A stretch of DNA of 64,000 bases from Paenibacillus algicola. GTDB lineage: Bacteria > Bacillota > Bacilli > Paenibacillales > Paenibacillaceae. The position numbers and the translations under genes are program-made. Shown piece after piece: positions 17,544 through 28,353 of this stretch. The DNA is taken from positions 2,980,501 through 3,044,500 of the forward strand of contig NZ_CP040396.1 of the NCBI RefSeq assembly GCF_005577435.1, written 5' to 3'. A model generated the notes under the pieces. That model had not been told where the DNA came from. It saw nothing but the letters and a program-made list of their open reading frames with translations, and searched no databases. Numbering within the stretch: the first letter of the stretch is position 1; every line of letters starts with the position of its first letter.

Positions 17544-17597
17544 ATTATATAAATCAATTGTCATTACAAAGTAAGAGCTTTGTAAACGCAATGTAAA
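17544..17597 (-). promoter_or_regulatory. PhoP box array and promoter of pstB-phoU
   Basis: On the minus strand, hexamers at exact 11-bp steps: TTTACA (17597-17592), TTTACA (17586-17581), CTTACT (17575-17570), ATGACA (17564-17559). Nine nt later comes a -10 TATAAT (17549-17544). Direct repeats of TT(A/C/T)ACA with about 5-nt spacing are the PhoP binding pattern established in Bacillus subtilis. Two repeats match perfectly, two partly. Confidence 0.75.
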
Positions 17598-17623
17598 AAA
17601 CCAAGCTATATGCACCCTAATGC

Positions 17624-18808
17624 TTAACTCTGGGTTGATCGCTGGATCGAAGCTAGCTCCCGTTGAATCTGCTGCAGCACCCGCGACGTATCCTCCGTTA
17701 ACGTAAATACCTGACTGCCCGCTGCAGAAACCTCACCGGCGGCCTGCTCCATCTGATGGAACGATTGGCTGCCTTCTGATATGTATGCTTCACAAGAACG
17801 AATTTCATTCAAAGCTGCGGCCGCAGCTCCTGCTGTATCGGCTACCATTTGGGAAATCTGATTCAGCATTCGGTTGATGCTGCCGGAAAGCTCATGCGTC
17901 TGCTTGGCCAGAGATTGAACCTCTGAAGCGACGACCTGAAAGCCCCGCCCATGCTCTCCAGCCCGGGCTGCCTCAATGGACGCGTTGAGCGCCAGAAGGC
18001 TGCTTTGACCGGCTAAATCAGCGATCTGATCCGTTATCCGCGATACACCAGCCGTATTGTCCTGCAGGCGGGACATCAGCTCCGCTCTTTTCTCCATATC
18101 TGTCAGCAGATGATGGTAAGAGCTGTGAACAGACTGGAGCTTCTGCTTGCCGATGACAGACCACTCCGAGATCTGACGGCATTTCTGAAGCGTCACATCC
18201 GCAGCCGCCCTTACACCGGAGAGCGAGCTGCCAATATCCTGTGTATGGCGATGGCTGTCTTGTATCATTTCTTCCCGGCGGGTCTCCGTTTCATCCTGAA
18301 GCTCTGCGGAGAGCCGCAGCAAGTCACGTACAGTCAAGACGCCCAGCAATTGATTGTTCTGAGTGACGACAACACAATCATAGAAATCTGCTTCAGAGCG
18401 CATTAGTGCTTGCTGGAGAATCTCAGCTACAGGCTGAGACTGCTCAACAATCATAGGAACCTTGGCCGCAATCGCAATGACTGGCCGCTGATCATAAATT
18501 TCTCTCGCAAACCGTCCACTCATCAATCTGTAGAAGCTGTCCCGCATCACGATTCCTGTCGGCATCTGGTCCGCATCGCATACAATCATACAAGGCGCCT
18601 CCGGATTCTGCTTGAATAAACGGATCACCTGAAGACAGCTCTGATTGTAGCTGATAGAAGGCACGGCCCTCCAAGAGCCAAGGCTTGTCTCCTGGGCTTC
18701 TTGCTGATTCCCCTGCATCATTCCTGAATTGTTACTTGTCATTGCAGACGCTCCGGCTTGTACCGGAACAGCAGCTTGAGCCTGAGGCTTTGTCATAAGA
18801 AGCGTCAT
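17624..18808 (-). CDS. Soluble CBS-domain methyl-accepting chemotaxis-type protein
   Basis: 394-aa protein with no transmembrane helix. About residues 1-40 are a Q/A-rich tail; about 45-170 are a CBS pair (two repeats ending in MPTGIVMRDSF and QLLGVLTVRDLL), which usually bind adenine nucleotides; about 190-394 are a coiled-coil MCP signalling domain with the hairpin-tip region LLALNASIEAARAGEHGRGF. It probably couples a cytoplasmic ligand to CheA/CheW or to another partner. Located between phoP and pstB, with possible PhoP hexamers upstream (18861-18899), so it may respond to phosphate state. Ribosome binding site AAAGGAG 10 nt before ATG. Confidence 0.85.
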   Translation of the reverse strand: MTLLMTKPQAQAAVPVQAGASAMTSNNSGMMQGNQQEAQETSLGSWRAVPSISYNQSCLQVIRLFKQNPEAPCMIVCDADQMPTGIVMRDSFYRLMSGRFAREIYDQRPVIAIAAKVPMIVEQSQPVAEILQQALMRSEADFYDCVVVTQNNQLLGVLTVRDLLRLSAELQDETETRREEMIQDSHRHTQDIGSSLSGVRAAADVTLQKCRQISEWSVIGKQKLQSVHSSYHHLLTDMEKRAELMSRLQDNTAGVSRITDQIADLAGQSSLLALNASIEAARAGEHGRGFQVVASEVQSLAKQTHELSGSINRMLNQISQMVADTAGAAAAALNEIRSCEAYISEGSQSFHQMEQAAGEVSAAGSQVFTLTEDTSRVLQQIQRELASIQRSTQS

Positions 18809-18860
18809 GCGGGATCCACTCCTTTGGTATTGGTGCTATAGACGCAGTTTAGGTCCCGAA

Positions 18861-18899
18861 TGTTAACGCTGTTGCGGTTTTGGATCAACAGATTGTAAA
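18861..18899 (-). promoter_or_regulatory. Possible weak PhoP box array before the CBS-MCP gene
   Basis: Minus strand, all at 11-bp steps: TTTACA (18899-18894), TTGATC (18888-18883), CCGCAA (18877-18872), TTAACA (18866-18861). Two hexamers match the PhoP consensus perfectly but they are not adjacent, so this is a weaker case than the sites before pstB and phoP. Confidence 0.35.
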
Positions 18900-18914
18900 A
18901 AGGCCTGAATTACG

Positions 18915-19628
18915 CTACTTTGGCCTGACCACCAGCTTATATCCAACGCCTCGAATAGAGTCGATAAATACCGAATCCGGGTCCAGCTCCAGTTTTTTGC
19001 GAAGAGAGCTGACATGCACATCAACCGTGCGCTGACCTCCGATATAATCAAAGCCCCATACGACATTCATCAGATCATCCCGTGTTAATACGACTCCGGG
19101 CTTGCGGGCCAGATACAGCAGCACCTCAAATTCCTTGGGGCGCAGATTAATCTGGTGGCCTCCCAGCCGGACTTCGTATTTCTCCGGATAAATTTCCAGC
19201 TGCCCCAGCTTGATGACGTTTCCGTCCTCGTCCGTGTCTCCCGCCTCTTCTGCCGGCTGTCCCGACACCCGGCGAAGCACGGCCGACACTCTTGCGAGCA
19301 GCTCCGAAACACCGAAGGGCTTCGTGATATAATCATCGGCCCCCATTTTCAAGCCCTGGACGACTTCTTCTTCCGCATTCTTCGCAGTAAGTATAATGAT
19401 CGGAGTCGTGATTCCCTGCTGTCTCAGCTTCTCCAGAATCGAGAAGCCATTCATACCCGGCAGCATCACGTCCAGCAGAATCAGATCGAAGGTTTCACGG
19501 CTGGCACGCTCATACCCTTCCGTCCCATGCTCCTCTACCGTGACCAGGAAGCCTTCCTGGGTCAAGTTGTACGATAATAATCGTGACAGTGTCGGTTCAT
19601 CCTCGATGACAAGCAGTCTTTGAGCCAT
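18915..19628 (-). CDS. phoP: Phosphate response regulator PhoP
   Basis: 237-aa OmpR-family regulator. Receiver domain with E9/D10/E11 acidic pocket, phosphorylation site D53 in LLDVMLPGM, K in TKPF; winged-helix output domain with RTVDVHVSSLRKKL. Identified as PhoP by its place in the mdh-pho-polA region, its large PhoR-type partner and TTAACA-type boxes in its own promoter. It is transcribed after phoR, the reverse of the usual order, with a 116-nt gap that holds its own PhoP boxes. Confidence 0.9.
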   Translation of the reverse strand: MAQRLLVIEDEPTLSRLLSYNLTQEGFLVTVEEHGTEGYERASRETFDLILLDVMLPGMNGFSILEKLRQQGITTPIIILTAKNAEEEVVQGLKMGADDYITKPFGVSELLARVSAVLRRVSGQPAEEAGDTDEDGNVIKLGQLEIYPEKYEVRLGGHQINLRPKEFEVLLYLARKPGVVLTRDDLMNVVWGFDYIGGQRTVDVHVSSLRKKLELDPDSVFIDSIRGVGYKLVVRPK

Positions 19629-19708
19629 CTTAATCCCGCCCTTAATTGAAATGAATTCATTTTATATACGCCAATAATTGATCAATTTTCATAGCATCCT
19701 GTTTATTG

Positions 19709-19736
19709 TATCAACGGAATGTTATCCCCATGTTAA
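19709..19736 (-). promoter_or_regulatory. PhoP box array in the phoP promoter
   Basis: Minus strand hexamers at 11-bp steps: TTAACA (19736-19731), ATAACA (19725-19720), TTGATA (19714-19709). One perfect and two 5-of-6 matches to TT(A/C/T)ACA. They lie between phoR and phoP, 80-108 nt before the phoP start, and suggest phosphate-dependent autoregulation of phoP independent of phoR. Confidence 0.65.
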
Positions 19737-19744
19737 ATCTTATA

Positions 19745-21529
19745 CTATCCTTCCTGAAGCATCGGCAGCTCGATAACAAAAGAGCTTCCCAGCCCCGGCT
19801 CACTGTCGACTTTAATCGTGCCGGAATGCAGCTCGACCAGATGCTTCACAATCGACAGGCCAAGCCCTGTACCGCCTGACCCCCGGGAGCGGGCTTTATC
19901 CACACGGTAAAAGCGTTCGAAAATGCGCGGCAGATCCTTCTTCGGAATGCCGATGCCTGAATCCTTGACCGTCAGAATGACCCTTTCCCCATGCTCCTCT
20001 GAAAGAACTTCATCCACCGAAAGCTGGACCCTGCCGCCTTCCTGTGTATAGTTCACCGCGTTGGAGAGCAGATTCGTAAAAATCTGGCGCAGCTTGTCCT
20101 CATCCCCTTCGATGAACAGCTCGTCCGGCACATCCATTTTCATCTGAATCTGTTTCTCACGGGCATGCGGCAGCATAAATTCAAACAGTGATTCGAAAAA
20201 GGTAGATAGATGAATCGGCGAATATTCCATCACGCTTCGCTTGGATTCAATCTTGGACAGCTCCAGAATGTCCCGGATCAGCCGGTTTAACCGCTCGGAT
20301 TCGTCGTAAATAATGCGAATGAAGGAACGGGAGGTTTTCTCGTCCTCCACCCCGCCGAGGAGTGTTTCAGCAAAGCCCTTTACGGCGGCAAGCGGGGTTT
20401 TGAGCTCATGGGATACATTCGCAACAAATTCACTCCGCATCCGCTCCAGCCTCCGTATTTCAGTCACATCCTGCAAATGAAACAGCATGCCGCGATAGGT
20501 GCCGTCCTCATGCGTCATGACAACGCCGTCAAAGCGAATGACCGATTCGATGGGAAAATACAGGCTGCGCTCTTCCTGGAACCGCTCCCGCCGCTCCAGG
20601 CCTTCTTCAATCACCTTGTTCAGCTCATAGTGCTGCCTCAGGTCGGTATAGCTTCGGCCGCGAATCTGGCCGGCCTTGATGCCGAGCATCCCCTCTGCCG
20701 CAGGATTAATAAGCACCACCGTTCCGTCCCCGCTCAGCATCAGAATACCGCCGGTCATATTGCTCAAGACGCTTCGCAGCAGCCCTTCATTGTCACGGAT
20801 AGTCTGCAGCTGTGTCTGCAGGCTGTCTGCCATTCCATTAATGGCGGATGCCAGCTGGCCAATCTCGTCCTTACGCTCCAGATGCACCCGTGCATCGTAA
20901 TCCAGCCGGGATATGTTGCGTGCGACGGAGGTGATCTTCTCCAGTGGAGAGGTCAGCCCGGCGGCAATCCGGTAGCTGACAAGGGCCGCCACTACGAACA
21001 GAATGAGCAGCCCCGCTCCCATCACCATCCAGCCCTTACGCACACCTTCATCCACCGTCTCCAGACTCATTGATAGTCGAATATAGCCGTCAAAGCCGCC
21101 CTGCGTAACCGGACGCGCGACATAAATCATATCCTGCCCCAGTGTCGAGCTATACCGGATGGAGCGACCGGTGCCTCGCTGCTCTGCCTGGCGAATCTCT
21201 TCACGTTCCCCATGATTATCCATCAGCTCCGGACTCTTCTCGGAATCACCAATGACACTGCCATTCCTGGCTATGAACGTTACCCGCGCATCCGCCAGCT
21301 GCTGCAGCTGCATAGACTTCGCTGTATAATATTCGGCTTCTTTACCTGAAGAATCGTCCGGAAAATTCAAGGTTCCCTGAATCAGGTTAATTTCCCGGAT
21401 CATATTGTCCTCCAGCAAATTAATATGATATTGCTTGAATACCGATGCCACAGCAAAGCCGGCACCCAGCATGGAAATGCCAATCAGCGTCATAATAATC
21501 AATGTCAATCGGTTACGAAAAGGTTTCAT
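19745..21529 (-). CDS. phoR: Phosphate sensor histidine kinase PhoR (PnpS type)
   Basis: 594-aa membrane kinase. TM1 about residues 8-30, an extracytoplasmic region, TM2 about 168-188, HAMP (about 190-240), PAS domain (about 245-360), HisKA with H374 in NVSHELKTP, and HATPase_c with LLSNAVNYT, DSGIGIP and GTGLGLSIVKH. The TM-HAMP-PAS-kinase layout is that of PhoR. The start ATG (GGAAGGG upstream) overlaps the end of the transporter gene by 17 nt, so translation may be coupled. Confidence 0.92.
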   Translation of the reverse strand: MKPFRNRLTLIIMTLIGISMLGAGFAVASVFKQYHINLLEDNMIREINLIQGTLNFPDDSSGKEAEYYTAKSMQLQQLADARVTFIARNGSVIGDSEKSPELMDNHGEREEIRQAEQRGTGRSIRYSSTLGQDMIYVARPVTQGGFDGYIRLSMSLETVDEGVRKGWMVMGAGLLILFVVAALVSYRIAAGLTSPLEKITSVARNISRLDYDARVHLERKDEIGQLASAINGMADSLQTQLQTIRDNEGLLRSVLSNMTGGILMLSGDGTVVLINPAAEGMLGIKAGQIRGRSYTDLRQHYELNKVIEEGLERRERFQEERSLYFPIESVIRFDGVVMTHEDGTYRGMLFHLQDVTEIRRLERMRSEFVANVSHELKTPLAAVKGFAETLLGGVEDEKTSRSFIRIIYDESERLNRLIRDILELSKIESKRSVMEYSPIHLSTFFESLFEFMLPHAREKQIQMKMDVPDELFIEGDEDKLRQIFTNLLSNAVNYTQEGGRVQLSVDEVLSEEHGERVILTVKDSGIGIPKKDLPRIFERFYRVDKARSRGSGGTGLGLSIVKHLVELHSGTIKVDSEPGLGSSFVIELPMLQEG

Positions 21530-22499
21530 GATTCCCTTCCTTTACGGATGAAGTCTTGATTCTTTGAATGACCGCATGAACTACGGTCGCTACAGGCTGC
21601 TGAAATAGAATGGATAGTACAACAGGCACGGACACGGCCGGCGGAAAATAAGCGGTAGCCAGCACCATGCCAAGCGATATATTTCGCATACCGGAAGCAT
21701 AGGTCAGCGAGATCCCGAGCTCTCTCGTTCTGCCCGGTGCAAGATAGGATCCGAAATAGCCCAGCATGTAACACAGGACAATCAAGAGCAATACGGCTGG
21801 AATGACGCTTAACAGGTCCTGCCGAATGCTTTGGGCCTGCGGCGCAATGACTGCGGCGTTAATCATGACGACACAGACGAAGAACAGCTTGGAGAGCGGC
21901 TGTGCCACCGGGGCCGACCATGCTTTCGCCTTGCCCTTGGACAGCTCATAAATGAGTACGCCTAACGCTGTAGGCAGCACGACCATTCTGAACAAATCCG
22001 TCACCAGCTGCCCCGTATCCCACTGCAGGCCGGTAGAGCCGGCAAGCAATTCCATTAGAAACGGAACCACAATCGGGCTGAGCATCGTATCAAGCACGAC
22101 AACAGACAGAATGAACGGTACGTTGCCTCCCGAGGTTCCTACCCACAGCACTGCTGAAATGCCAAGCGGAATCACGGAGAACAGCATCAGTCCTGTTGTA
22201 TAGTCTGACTGAGATCCGAAGATGGAAGCCCCTATTGCATAAGCCACAAGGGGTGCAGCAGCATGAGCCAGCAGCAATGTCAATACGATGGGAAATGGCT
22301 GTCTCATTACTGCCTTCAAATGCCCGATCCCGCAGCCAAGGGCCATGACGAGCGTGATATACCCGAATAGATACGGTATAGTATACGCATAGGGTGACAG
22401 CTGTTCACTCAGGAACCAGCCGGCCACCAATGCCCCGGGAATCAATATAAATGTATATTTCTCAAACCATGCTGCAAAAGCTAACCCAAACTGTTTCAC
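21513..22499 (-). CDS. Bile acid:sodium symporter (BASS) family transporter
   Basis: 328-aa integral membrane protein with about ten hydrophobic helices, including segments such as SVIPLGISAVLWVGTSGGN and LGISLTYASGMRNISLGM that are typical of the BASS/AEC/Acr3-like fold. I place the start at GTG 22499, because GGAGG lies 6 nt upstream; the longer frame to 22565 would add a hydrophilic 22-residue N-terminus without a ribosome binding site. Transported substrate (organic anion, pantoate-like acid, or other) cannot be told. It overlaps phoR by 17 nt, an unusual neighbour for that gene. Confidence 0.82.
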   Translation of the reverse strand: MKQFGLAFAAWFEKYTFILIPGALVAGWFLSEQLSPYAYTIPYLFGYITLVMALGCGIGHLKAVMRQPFPIVLTLLLAHAAAPLVAYAIGASIFGSQSDYTTGLMLFSVIPLGISAVLWVGTSGGNVPFILSVVVLDTMLSPIVVPFLMELLAGSTGLQWDTGQLVTDLFRMVVLPTALGVLIYELSKGKAKAWSAPVAQPLSKLFFVCVVMINAAVIAPQAQSIRQDLLSVIPAVLLLIVLCYMLGYFGSYLAPGRTRELGISLTYASGMRNISLGMVLATAYFPPAVSVPVVLSILFQQPVATVVHAVIQRIKTSSVKEGNHETFS

Positions 22500-22583
22500 T
22501 TTTCTCCTCCAAACCTCGTCGCAAGCTGCTTGTATGTTGGTACCATCATAAACCTCTGTTTCCAAGTCCGCAACCGTGCTATG

Positions 22584-22615
22584 AAAGCAAAAGCCTTCGG
22601 CACAGAGCCGAAGGC
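22584..22615 (-). terminator. Terminator of the fumarase gene
   Basis: GCCTTCGG / CCGAAGGC stem with a 7-nt loop, followed on the minus strand by TTTTGCTTT. Confidence 0.8.
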
Positions 22616-22644
22616 CATATCATAATTCGTTATGAACTGCTGCT

Positions 22645-24189
<1,545 letters not shown>

Positions 24190-24333
24190 TCTCCCATTCT
24201 CCTCTTCATCACAATGTGGCAGCAATCCTTGAAGCCGCCATTTCTATTAGAGCACCTGCACATAGCTTCTATTATAGCAAAAAGAGGGTTGTAAGGGTTT
24301 ACTTAATTTTGAGGTCATCTGGTGCTTTTACCA

Positions 24334-24376
24334 AGCAAAAAGCGCTTTGGACGCAGCAGGCTGCTTCCAAAGCGCT
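24334..24376 (-). terminator. Terminator of the SDR gene
   Basis: Ten-bp perfect stem AGCGCTTTGG / CCAAAGCGCT with an internal GCAGCAGGCTGC hairpin in the loop, followed on the minus strand by TTTTGC. Confidence 0.8.
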
Positions 24377-24396
24377 AAGATTTATCCCATGCTTTC

Positions 24397-25266
24397 TTAC
24401 CCGTTGATGACTTCGCCGCCGTTGATATGGATCATTTGACCGCTGACATAAGAAGAGTCCGAGCAGGCCAGATATACATACGCCGGTGCCAGCTCTTCCG
24501 GCTGACCAGGACGCTTCATCGGCTGAGTTGCTCCAAACTGTGCCACCTGATCCTCCGGGAAGGTCGATGGAATGAGCGGTGTCCAGATCGGACCCGGCGC
24601 TACCCCGTTGACCCGGATGCCTTGCTCTGCCAGGTTCATCGAAAGTGAGCGGGTAAAGGCTACGATCGCCCCCTTGGTGGAGGAATAATCCAATAGCTGC
24701 GGGCTGCCCCGGTAAGCCGTAATGGATGCGGTATTAATAATCGCACTGCCCTTGCCCAAATGCGGCATCGCCGCCTGAGTCATGTAGAACATACCGAATA
24801 TGTTCGTACGGAACGTTTTTTCCAGCTGCTCTCTGGAAATGTCCTCGATCTTCTTCTGCGGGTGCTGCTCGGCAGCATTGTTGACCAGAACATCCAGCCC
24901 GCCCAGCTCACTTACCGTCTGCCCCACAGCATCACGGCAAAATGCATCATCGCCTACATCTCCGGCGATCAGCAGACATTTGCGGCCTTCCTGCTCAACC
25001 TGACGCTTTGTTTCTTCCGCGTCACTGTGCTCACTCAAATAGACGATGGCCACATCTGCGCCTTCTTTGGCATAAGCTACGGCCACCGCACGGCCAATCC
25101 CGCTGTCACCGCCCGTAATCAAAGCGACCTTGCCCTTCAGCTTGTCCGCGGCTTTATAATCACTTGCTTCATATTCCGGAAGAGGGTTCATTTCGGATTC
25201 TTTACCCGGGCGATGATCCTGATGCTGCGGGGGTAAAGTTTGTTTTTGCTGCTGATCCTGTGACAT
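24397..25266 (-). CDS. SDR-family oxidoreductase (general-stress type)
   Basis: 289-aa short-chain dehydrogenase. Hydrophilic, Q/P/H-rich N-terminal tail (about 1-40), then a Rossmann fold with TGGDSGIGRA cofactor loop, NNAAEQ, catalytic Ser in NTASITAY, and YxxxK as YSSTKGA. The C-terminal part ends with SYVSGQMIHINGG. The extended N-terminus and overall pattern match the glucose/ribitol dehydrogenase-like general stress proteins of Bacillus (YhdF, YdaD type). Natural substrate unknown. Ribosome binding site AGAGGAG, single gene. Confidence 0.9.
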   Translation of the reverse strand: MSQDQQQKQTLPPQHQDHRPGKESEMNPLPEYEASDYKAADKLKGKVALITGGDSGIGRAVAVAYAKEGADVAIVYLSEHSDAEETKRQVEQEGRKCLLIAGDVGDDAFCRDAVGQTVSELGGLDVLVNNAAEQHPQKKIEDISREQLEKTFRTNIFGMFYMTQAAMPHLGKGSAIINTASITAYRGSPQLLDYSSTKGAIVAFTRSLSMNLAEQGIRVNGVAPGPIWTPLIPSTFPEDQVAQFGATQPMKRPGQPEELAPAYVYLACSDSSYVSGQMIHINGGEVING

Positions 25267-25436
25267 TGTACATTCTCCTCTCAGGTAATGGTTTGCATTT
25301 TATGGTCACCATGCTGTGTTCCCTTGTAGGATGTCTAGGGGCGGAGCATCTTACTCTCCTCGTCTCCCGGTCATACATTACCACGCTCCCGGTGAAATCA
25401 AACCGCTGGCCGGAATTTTCTAAGGATACTTCAACA

Positions 25437-25481
25437 CAAAAAAACTGTTCCTGTCACCAAATCGGCGGTGACAGGAACAGT
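25437..25481 (-). terminator. Terminator of the small membrane protein gene
   Basis: Fifteen-bp perfect stem ACTGTTCCTGTCACC / GGTGACAGGAACAGT, loop 8 nt, followed by six T on the minus strand. Confidence 0.9.
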
Positions 25482-25492
25482 CTCCATGTACA

Positions 25493-25918
25493 TTACTTGT
25501 AAATCGGGTAAACCATGAAATAAATCATAACAAGTAGCAGAAGAGCAAGAATCAGGCTGAACGTGCGGAGCTTGGCAATGTCCGCGGTCACATCCCGCTT
25601 CTCACGGATTCCAGCCAGCGCGCCCTTCAGCGGCTTGCTCATGATGCCTGCGATTGCAAACATGGCCAGCAGAATGATGGTGACGATAATCATCCAGATG
25701 ACGGCATATTCGCCTTGAGACATCATATACCCGCCCGTAATCAGCTGGATGACCAGACCATACTGAGCCAGCCGGTTAGCGACGCGGATTGTGTTTACGG
25801 CACCCTCCTGGGCTCCGGCGGACAGCTTCTGCGTGCTTCCCACGATGAACGGAAGGATCAGATAGAAGCCGAGGGCTGCAGTTCCAATGATGTGCAGCAG
25901 AAAGAAAATATCGAACAT
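25493..25918 (-). CDS. Four-helix membrane protein of unknown function
   Basis: 141-aa hydrophobic protein with about four transmembrane helices (about residues 4-24, 48-66, 72-95 and 118-138). Start set at ATG 25918 behind GGAGG (8 nt spacing); the longer upstream frame lacks a ribosome binding site. A charged cytoplasmic loop (GIREKRDVTADIAKL) precedes the last helix. No family recognised; the general pattern is like small DUF2269-type proteins, but I would not assign it. Single gene between mdh and the SDR gene. Confidence 0.7.
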   Translation of the reverse strand: MFDIFFLLHIIGTAALGFYLILPFIVGSTQKLSAGAQEGAVNTIRVANRLAQYGLVIQLITGGYMMSQGEYAVIWMIIVTIILLAMFAIAGIMSKPLKGALAGIREKRDVTADIAKLRTFSLILALLLLVMIYFMVYPIYK

Positions 25919-26009
25919 ACTTTTGACCTCCAAATGTAGAATGTGTTGAAACGTGTACTGGGGTAAGATATGTACCGAACCTATTATACTTAACATTGCC
26001 ATGAAAGAA

Positions 26010-26055
26010 AAGCAATCCCGCTCTCTATATAGAAAGCGGGATTGCTTTGTTCGTT
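26010..26055 (-). terminator. Terminator of the mdh transcript
   Basis: Fourteen-bp stem AAAGCAATCCCGCT / AGCGGGATTGCTTT, loop 12 nt, with T-rich sequence on the minus strand. Confidence 0.85.
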
Positions 26056-26075
26056 CCGGAGCTCCTGAAATCCTG

Positions 26076-27020
26076 TCAGTTTGGCTTCAGAATCGAGGTT
26101 ACACTGCGGACAGAGTCCGCGGACTGATCCAGTGCCGCCTTCTCTTCCGGCGTCAGCTCCAGCTCGAAAATCCGCTCAATGCCGTTACCGCCAAGAATGA
26201 CAGGAACACCCATAAAGAGATTCTCATAGCCGTATTCTCCCTCCAGCAGCGCAATAACCGGCAGAATCCGCTTCTTGTCTTTAAGAATAGCTTCCGCCAT
26301 CTGCACCAGTGAAGCGGCCGGCGCATAATAGGCACTGCCGTTTCCAAGCAGATTCACGATCTCGCCGCCGCCCACCCGGGTGCGCTGAACAATCGCTTCA
26401 ATCCGCTCCGGAGAAATCAGCGTATCAATCGGAATGCCGCCGACGCTGGAGTAACGAACCAGAGGCACCATATCGTCCCCGTGTCCGCCGAGCACGAAGC
26501 CCCGCACATCCTCTACCGATACGTTTAGCTCCTGGGCAATAAAGGTACAGTAACGCGCTGTATCCAGAACACCGGACTGACCAATGACGCGATTCTTGGG
26601 AAAACCGAGCGCGTTATAAGCCACATAGGTCATGGCATCCACGGGATTACTCAGGATAATCACCGTAGAATCCGGAGCGTACTGCTTCACATTCTCACAC
26701 ACCGCGCTCACAATGCCGGCATTGATGTTCACCAGATCGTCCCGGCTCATCCCCGGCTTGCGGGCTACGCCCGCTGTAATGATGACAATGTCGGAGCCCG
26801 CAGCATCCTCATAGCTGGAAGTCCCTGTCATCCGGCTGTCAAAGCCCTGTACAGGGCTGGCTTCCAGAATATCCAGAGCCTTGCCCTTAGTAGGGTTCTC
26901 CAATTGTGGAATATCGAGCAGAACAACATCACCAAGTTCTTTTTGTCCCAGCATTAAAGCTGTTGTAGCACCGGTAAAGCCGGCGCCAATCACCGTGATT
27001 TTCTTACGCGTCATTGCCAC
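26076..27020 (-). CDS. mdh: Malate dehydrogenase
   Basis: 314-aa NAD-dependent enzyme of the LDH-like MDH family. Dinucleotide fold [19 protein letters not shown], catalytic His in [13 protein letters not shown] with substrate-binding Arg residues, typical of Bacillus Mdh. Starts with GTG (27020) or the ATG two codons later; RBS AAGGGGG. Follows icd by 41 nt, as in the citZ-icd-mdh order of Bacillus, with a terminator after it. Confidence 0.97.
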   Translation of the reverse strand: MAMTRKKITVIGAGFTGATTALMLGQKELGDVVLLDIPQLENPTKGKALDILEASPVQGFDSRMTGTSSYEDAAGSDIVIITAGVARKPGMSRDDLVNINAGIVSAVCENVKQYAPDSTVIILSNPVDAMTYVAYNALGFPKNRVIGQSGVLDTARYCTFIAQELNVSVEDVRGFVLGGHGDDMVPLVRYSSVGGIPIDTLISPERIEAIVQRTRVGGGEIVNLLGNGSAYYAPAASLVQMAEAILKDKKRILPVIALLEGEYGYENLFMGVPVILGGNGIERIFELELTPEEKAALDQSADSVRSVTSILKPN

Positions 27021-27060
27021 AAGCGGGTCCCCCTTGCAAGGATAAGATGGTAGACATCAA

Positions 27061-28353
27061 TTACATGTGATTGATGATTTCGTCCGCAAACTGGGAGCAT
27101 TTCACTTCGGTAGCGCCATCCATCAGGCGAGCGAAGTCATAGGTTACAGTTTTATTGTTGATGGCACTTTCCATGCCTTTGTAGATCAGGTCTGCTGCTT
27201 CATTCCAGCCCAGGTGCTCCAGAAGCATTACGCCGGACAGGATGACAGAACCCGGATTTACAACGTCTTTGTCAGCATATTTAGGTGCAGTACCGTGTGT
27301 TGCTTCGAAAATAGCATGTCCTGTTACATAGTTAATGTTCGCACCCGGAGCAATACCAATACCACCTACCTGAGCTGCAAGAGCATCAGACAGATAGTCA
27401 CCGTTCAGGTTCAGGGTTGCAATGACGTCAAAGTCGGTCGGACGAGTCAGAACCTGCTGCAGCGCGATGTCAGCGATGGCATCCTTCACGATGATCTTGC
27501 CAGCTTCTTCAGCCGCTTTCTGGGCAGCGTTCGCTGCGTCAGTGCCGTCCTTCTCCTTGATGACGTCGTATTGAGCCCAAGTGAACACCTTGTCGCCAAA
27601 CTCCGCCTCAGCGACCTCGTAGCCCCAGTTCTTGAACGCGCCTTCGGTGAACTTCATGATGTTGCCCTTGTGAACCAGAGTTACGCTCTTACGGCCATGC
27701 TGGATCGCATATTCAACCGCTGCACGAACGAGACGCTTGGAGCCCTCGGAGGATACCGGCTTGATTCCGATTCCGGACGTTTCAGGGAAACGGATCTTGT
27801 TAACACCCATTTCTTCCTGGAAGAATTTAATGACCTTCTTCACTTCCTCGGAGCCTTCCTTGTACTCGATCCCTGCATAAATATCTTCCGTGTTCTCGCG
27901 GAAGATTACCATGTCTACCAGTTCAGGACGCTTGACCGGAGAAGGCACGCCATCGAAGTAACGAACAGGACGCAGGCAAGTGTACAGGTCAAGCTCTTGG
28001 CGCAGTGCAACGTTCAGGGAACGAATGCCGCCGCCGATTGGCGTCGTCAAAGGTCCCTTGATCGCTACGATATATTCGCGGATTGCTTCGAGCGTATCGT
28101 TCGGAAGCCATTCGCCGTATGTATTGAATGCTTTCTCACCGGCGAATACTTCATACCACGCAATGCTTTTGGAGCCGTTATAGGCTTTCTCTACAGCTGC
28201 ATCCAGAACGCGCTTGGAAGCTTTCCAGATGTCACGGCCCGTGCCGTCGCCTTCGATGAAAGGAATAACAGGCTGATTTGGCACCTGAAGCTTGCCGTTA
28301 TCAATCGTGATTTTTTCGCCTTCTGTTGGCATTGCAAATTTCTCGAGTTTCAT
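27061..28353 (-). CDS. icd: Isocitrate dehydrogenase (NADP)
   Basis: 430-aa enzyme converting isocitrate to 2-oxoglutarate with CO2 release. Conserved [11 protein letters not shown] near the N-terminus, substrate loop [12 protein letters not shown] with the serine that is phosphorylated in E. coli, [25 protein letters not shown] with metal-binding Asp residues, and [12 protein letters not shown] that sets NADP preference. Ribosome binding site AAGGAGG. Between citZ and mdh. Confidence 0.97.
   Translation of the reverse strand: MKLEKFAMPTEGEKITIDNGKLQVPNQPVIPFIEGDGTGRDIWKASKRVLDAAVEKAYNGSKSIAWYEVFAGEKAFNTYGEWLPNDTLEAIREYIVAIKGPLTTPIGGGIRSLNVALRQELDLYTCLRPVRYFDGVPSPVKRPELVDMVIFRENTEDIYAGIEYKEGSEEVKKVIKFFQEEMGVNKIRFPETSGIGIKPVSSEGSKRLVRAAVEYAIQHGRKSVTLVHKGNIMKFTEGAFKNWGYEVAEAEFGDKVFTWAQYDVIKEKDGTDAANAAQKAAEEAGKIIVKDAIADIALQQVLTRPTDFDVIATLNLNGDYLSDALAAQVGGIGIAPGANINYVTGHAIFEATHGTAPKYADKDVVNPGSVILSGVMLLEHLGWNEAADLIYKGMESAINNKTVTYDFARLMDGATEVKCSQFADEIINHM

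Noticed and set aside
22500..22565. N-terminal extension of the BASS transporter
   Set aside because: The 22 extra hydrophilic residues lack a ribosome binding site, while GTG 22499 has GGAGG at 6 nt.
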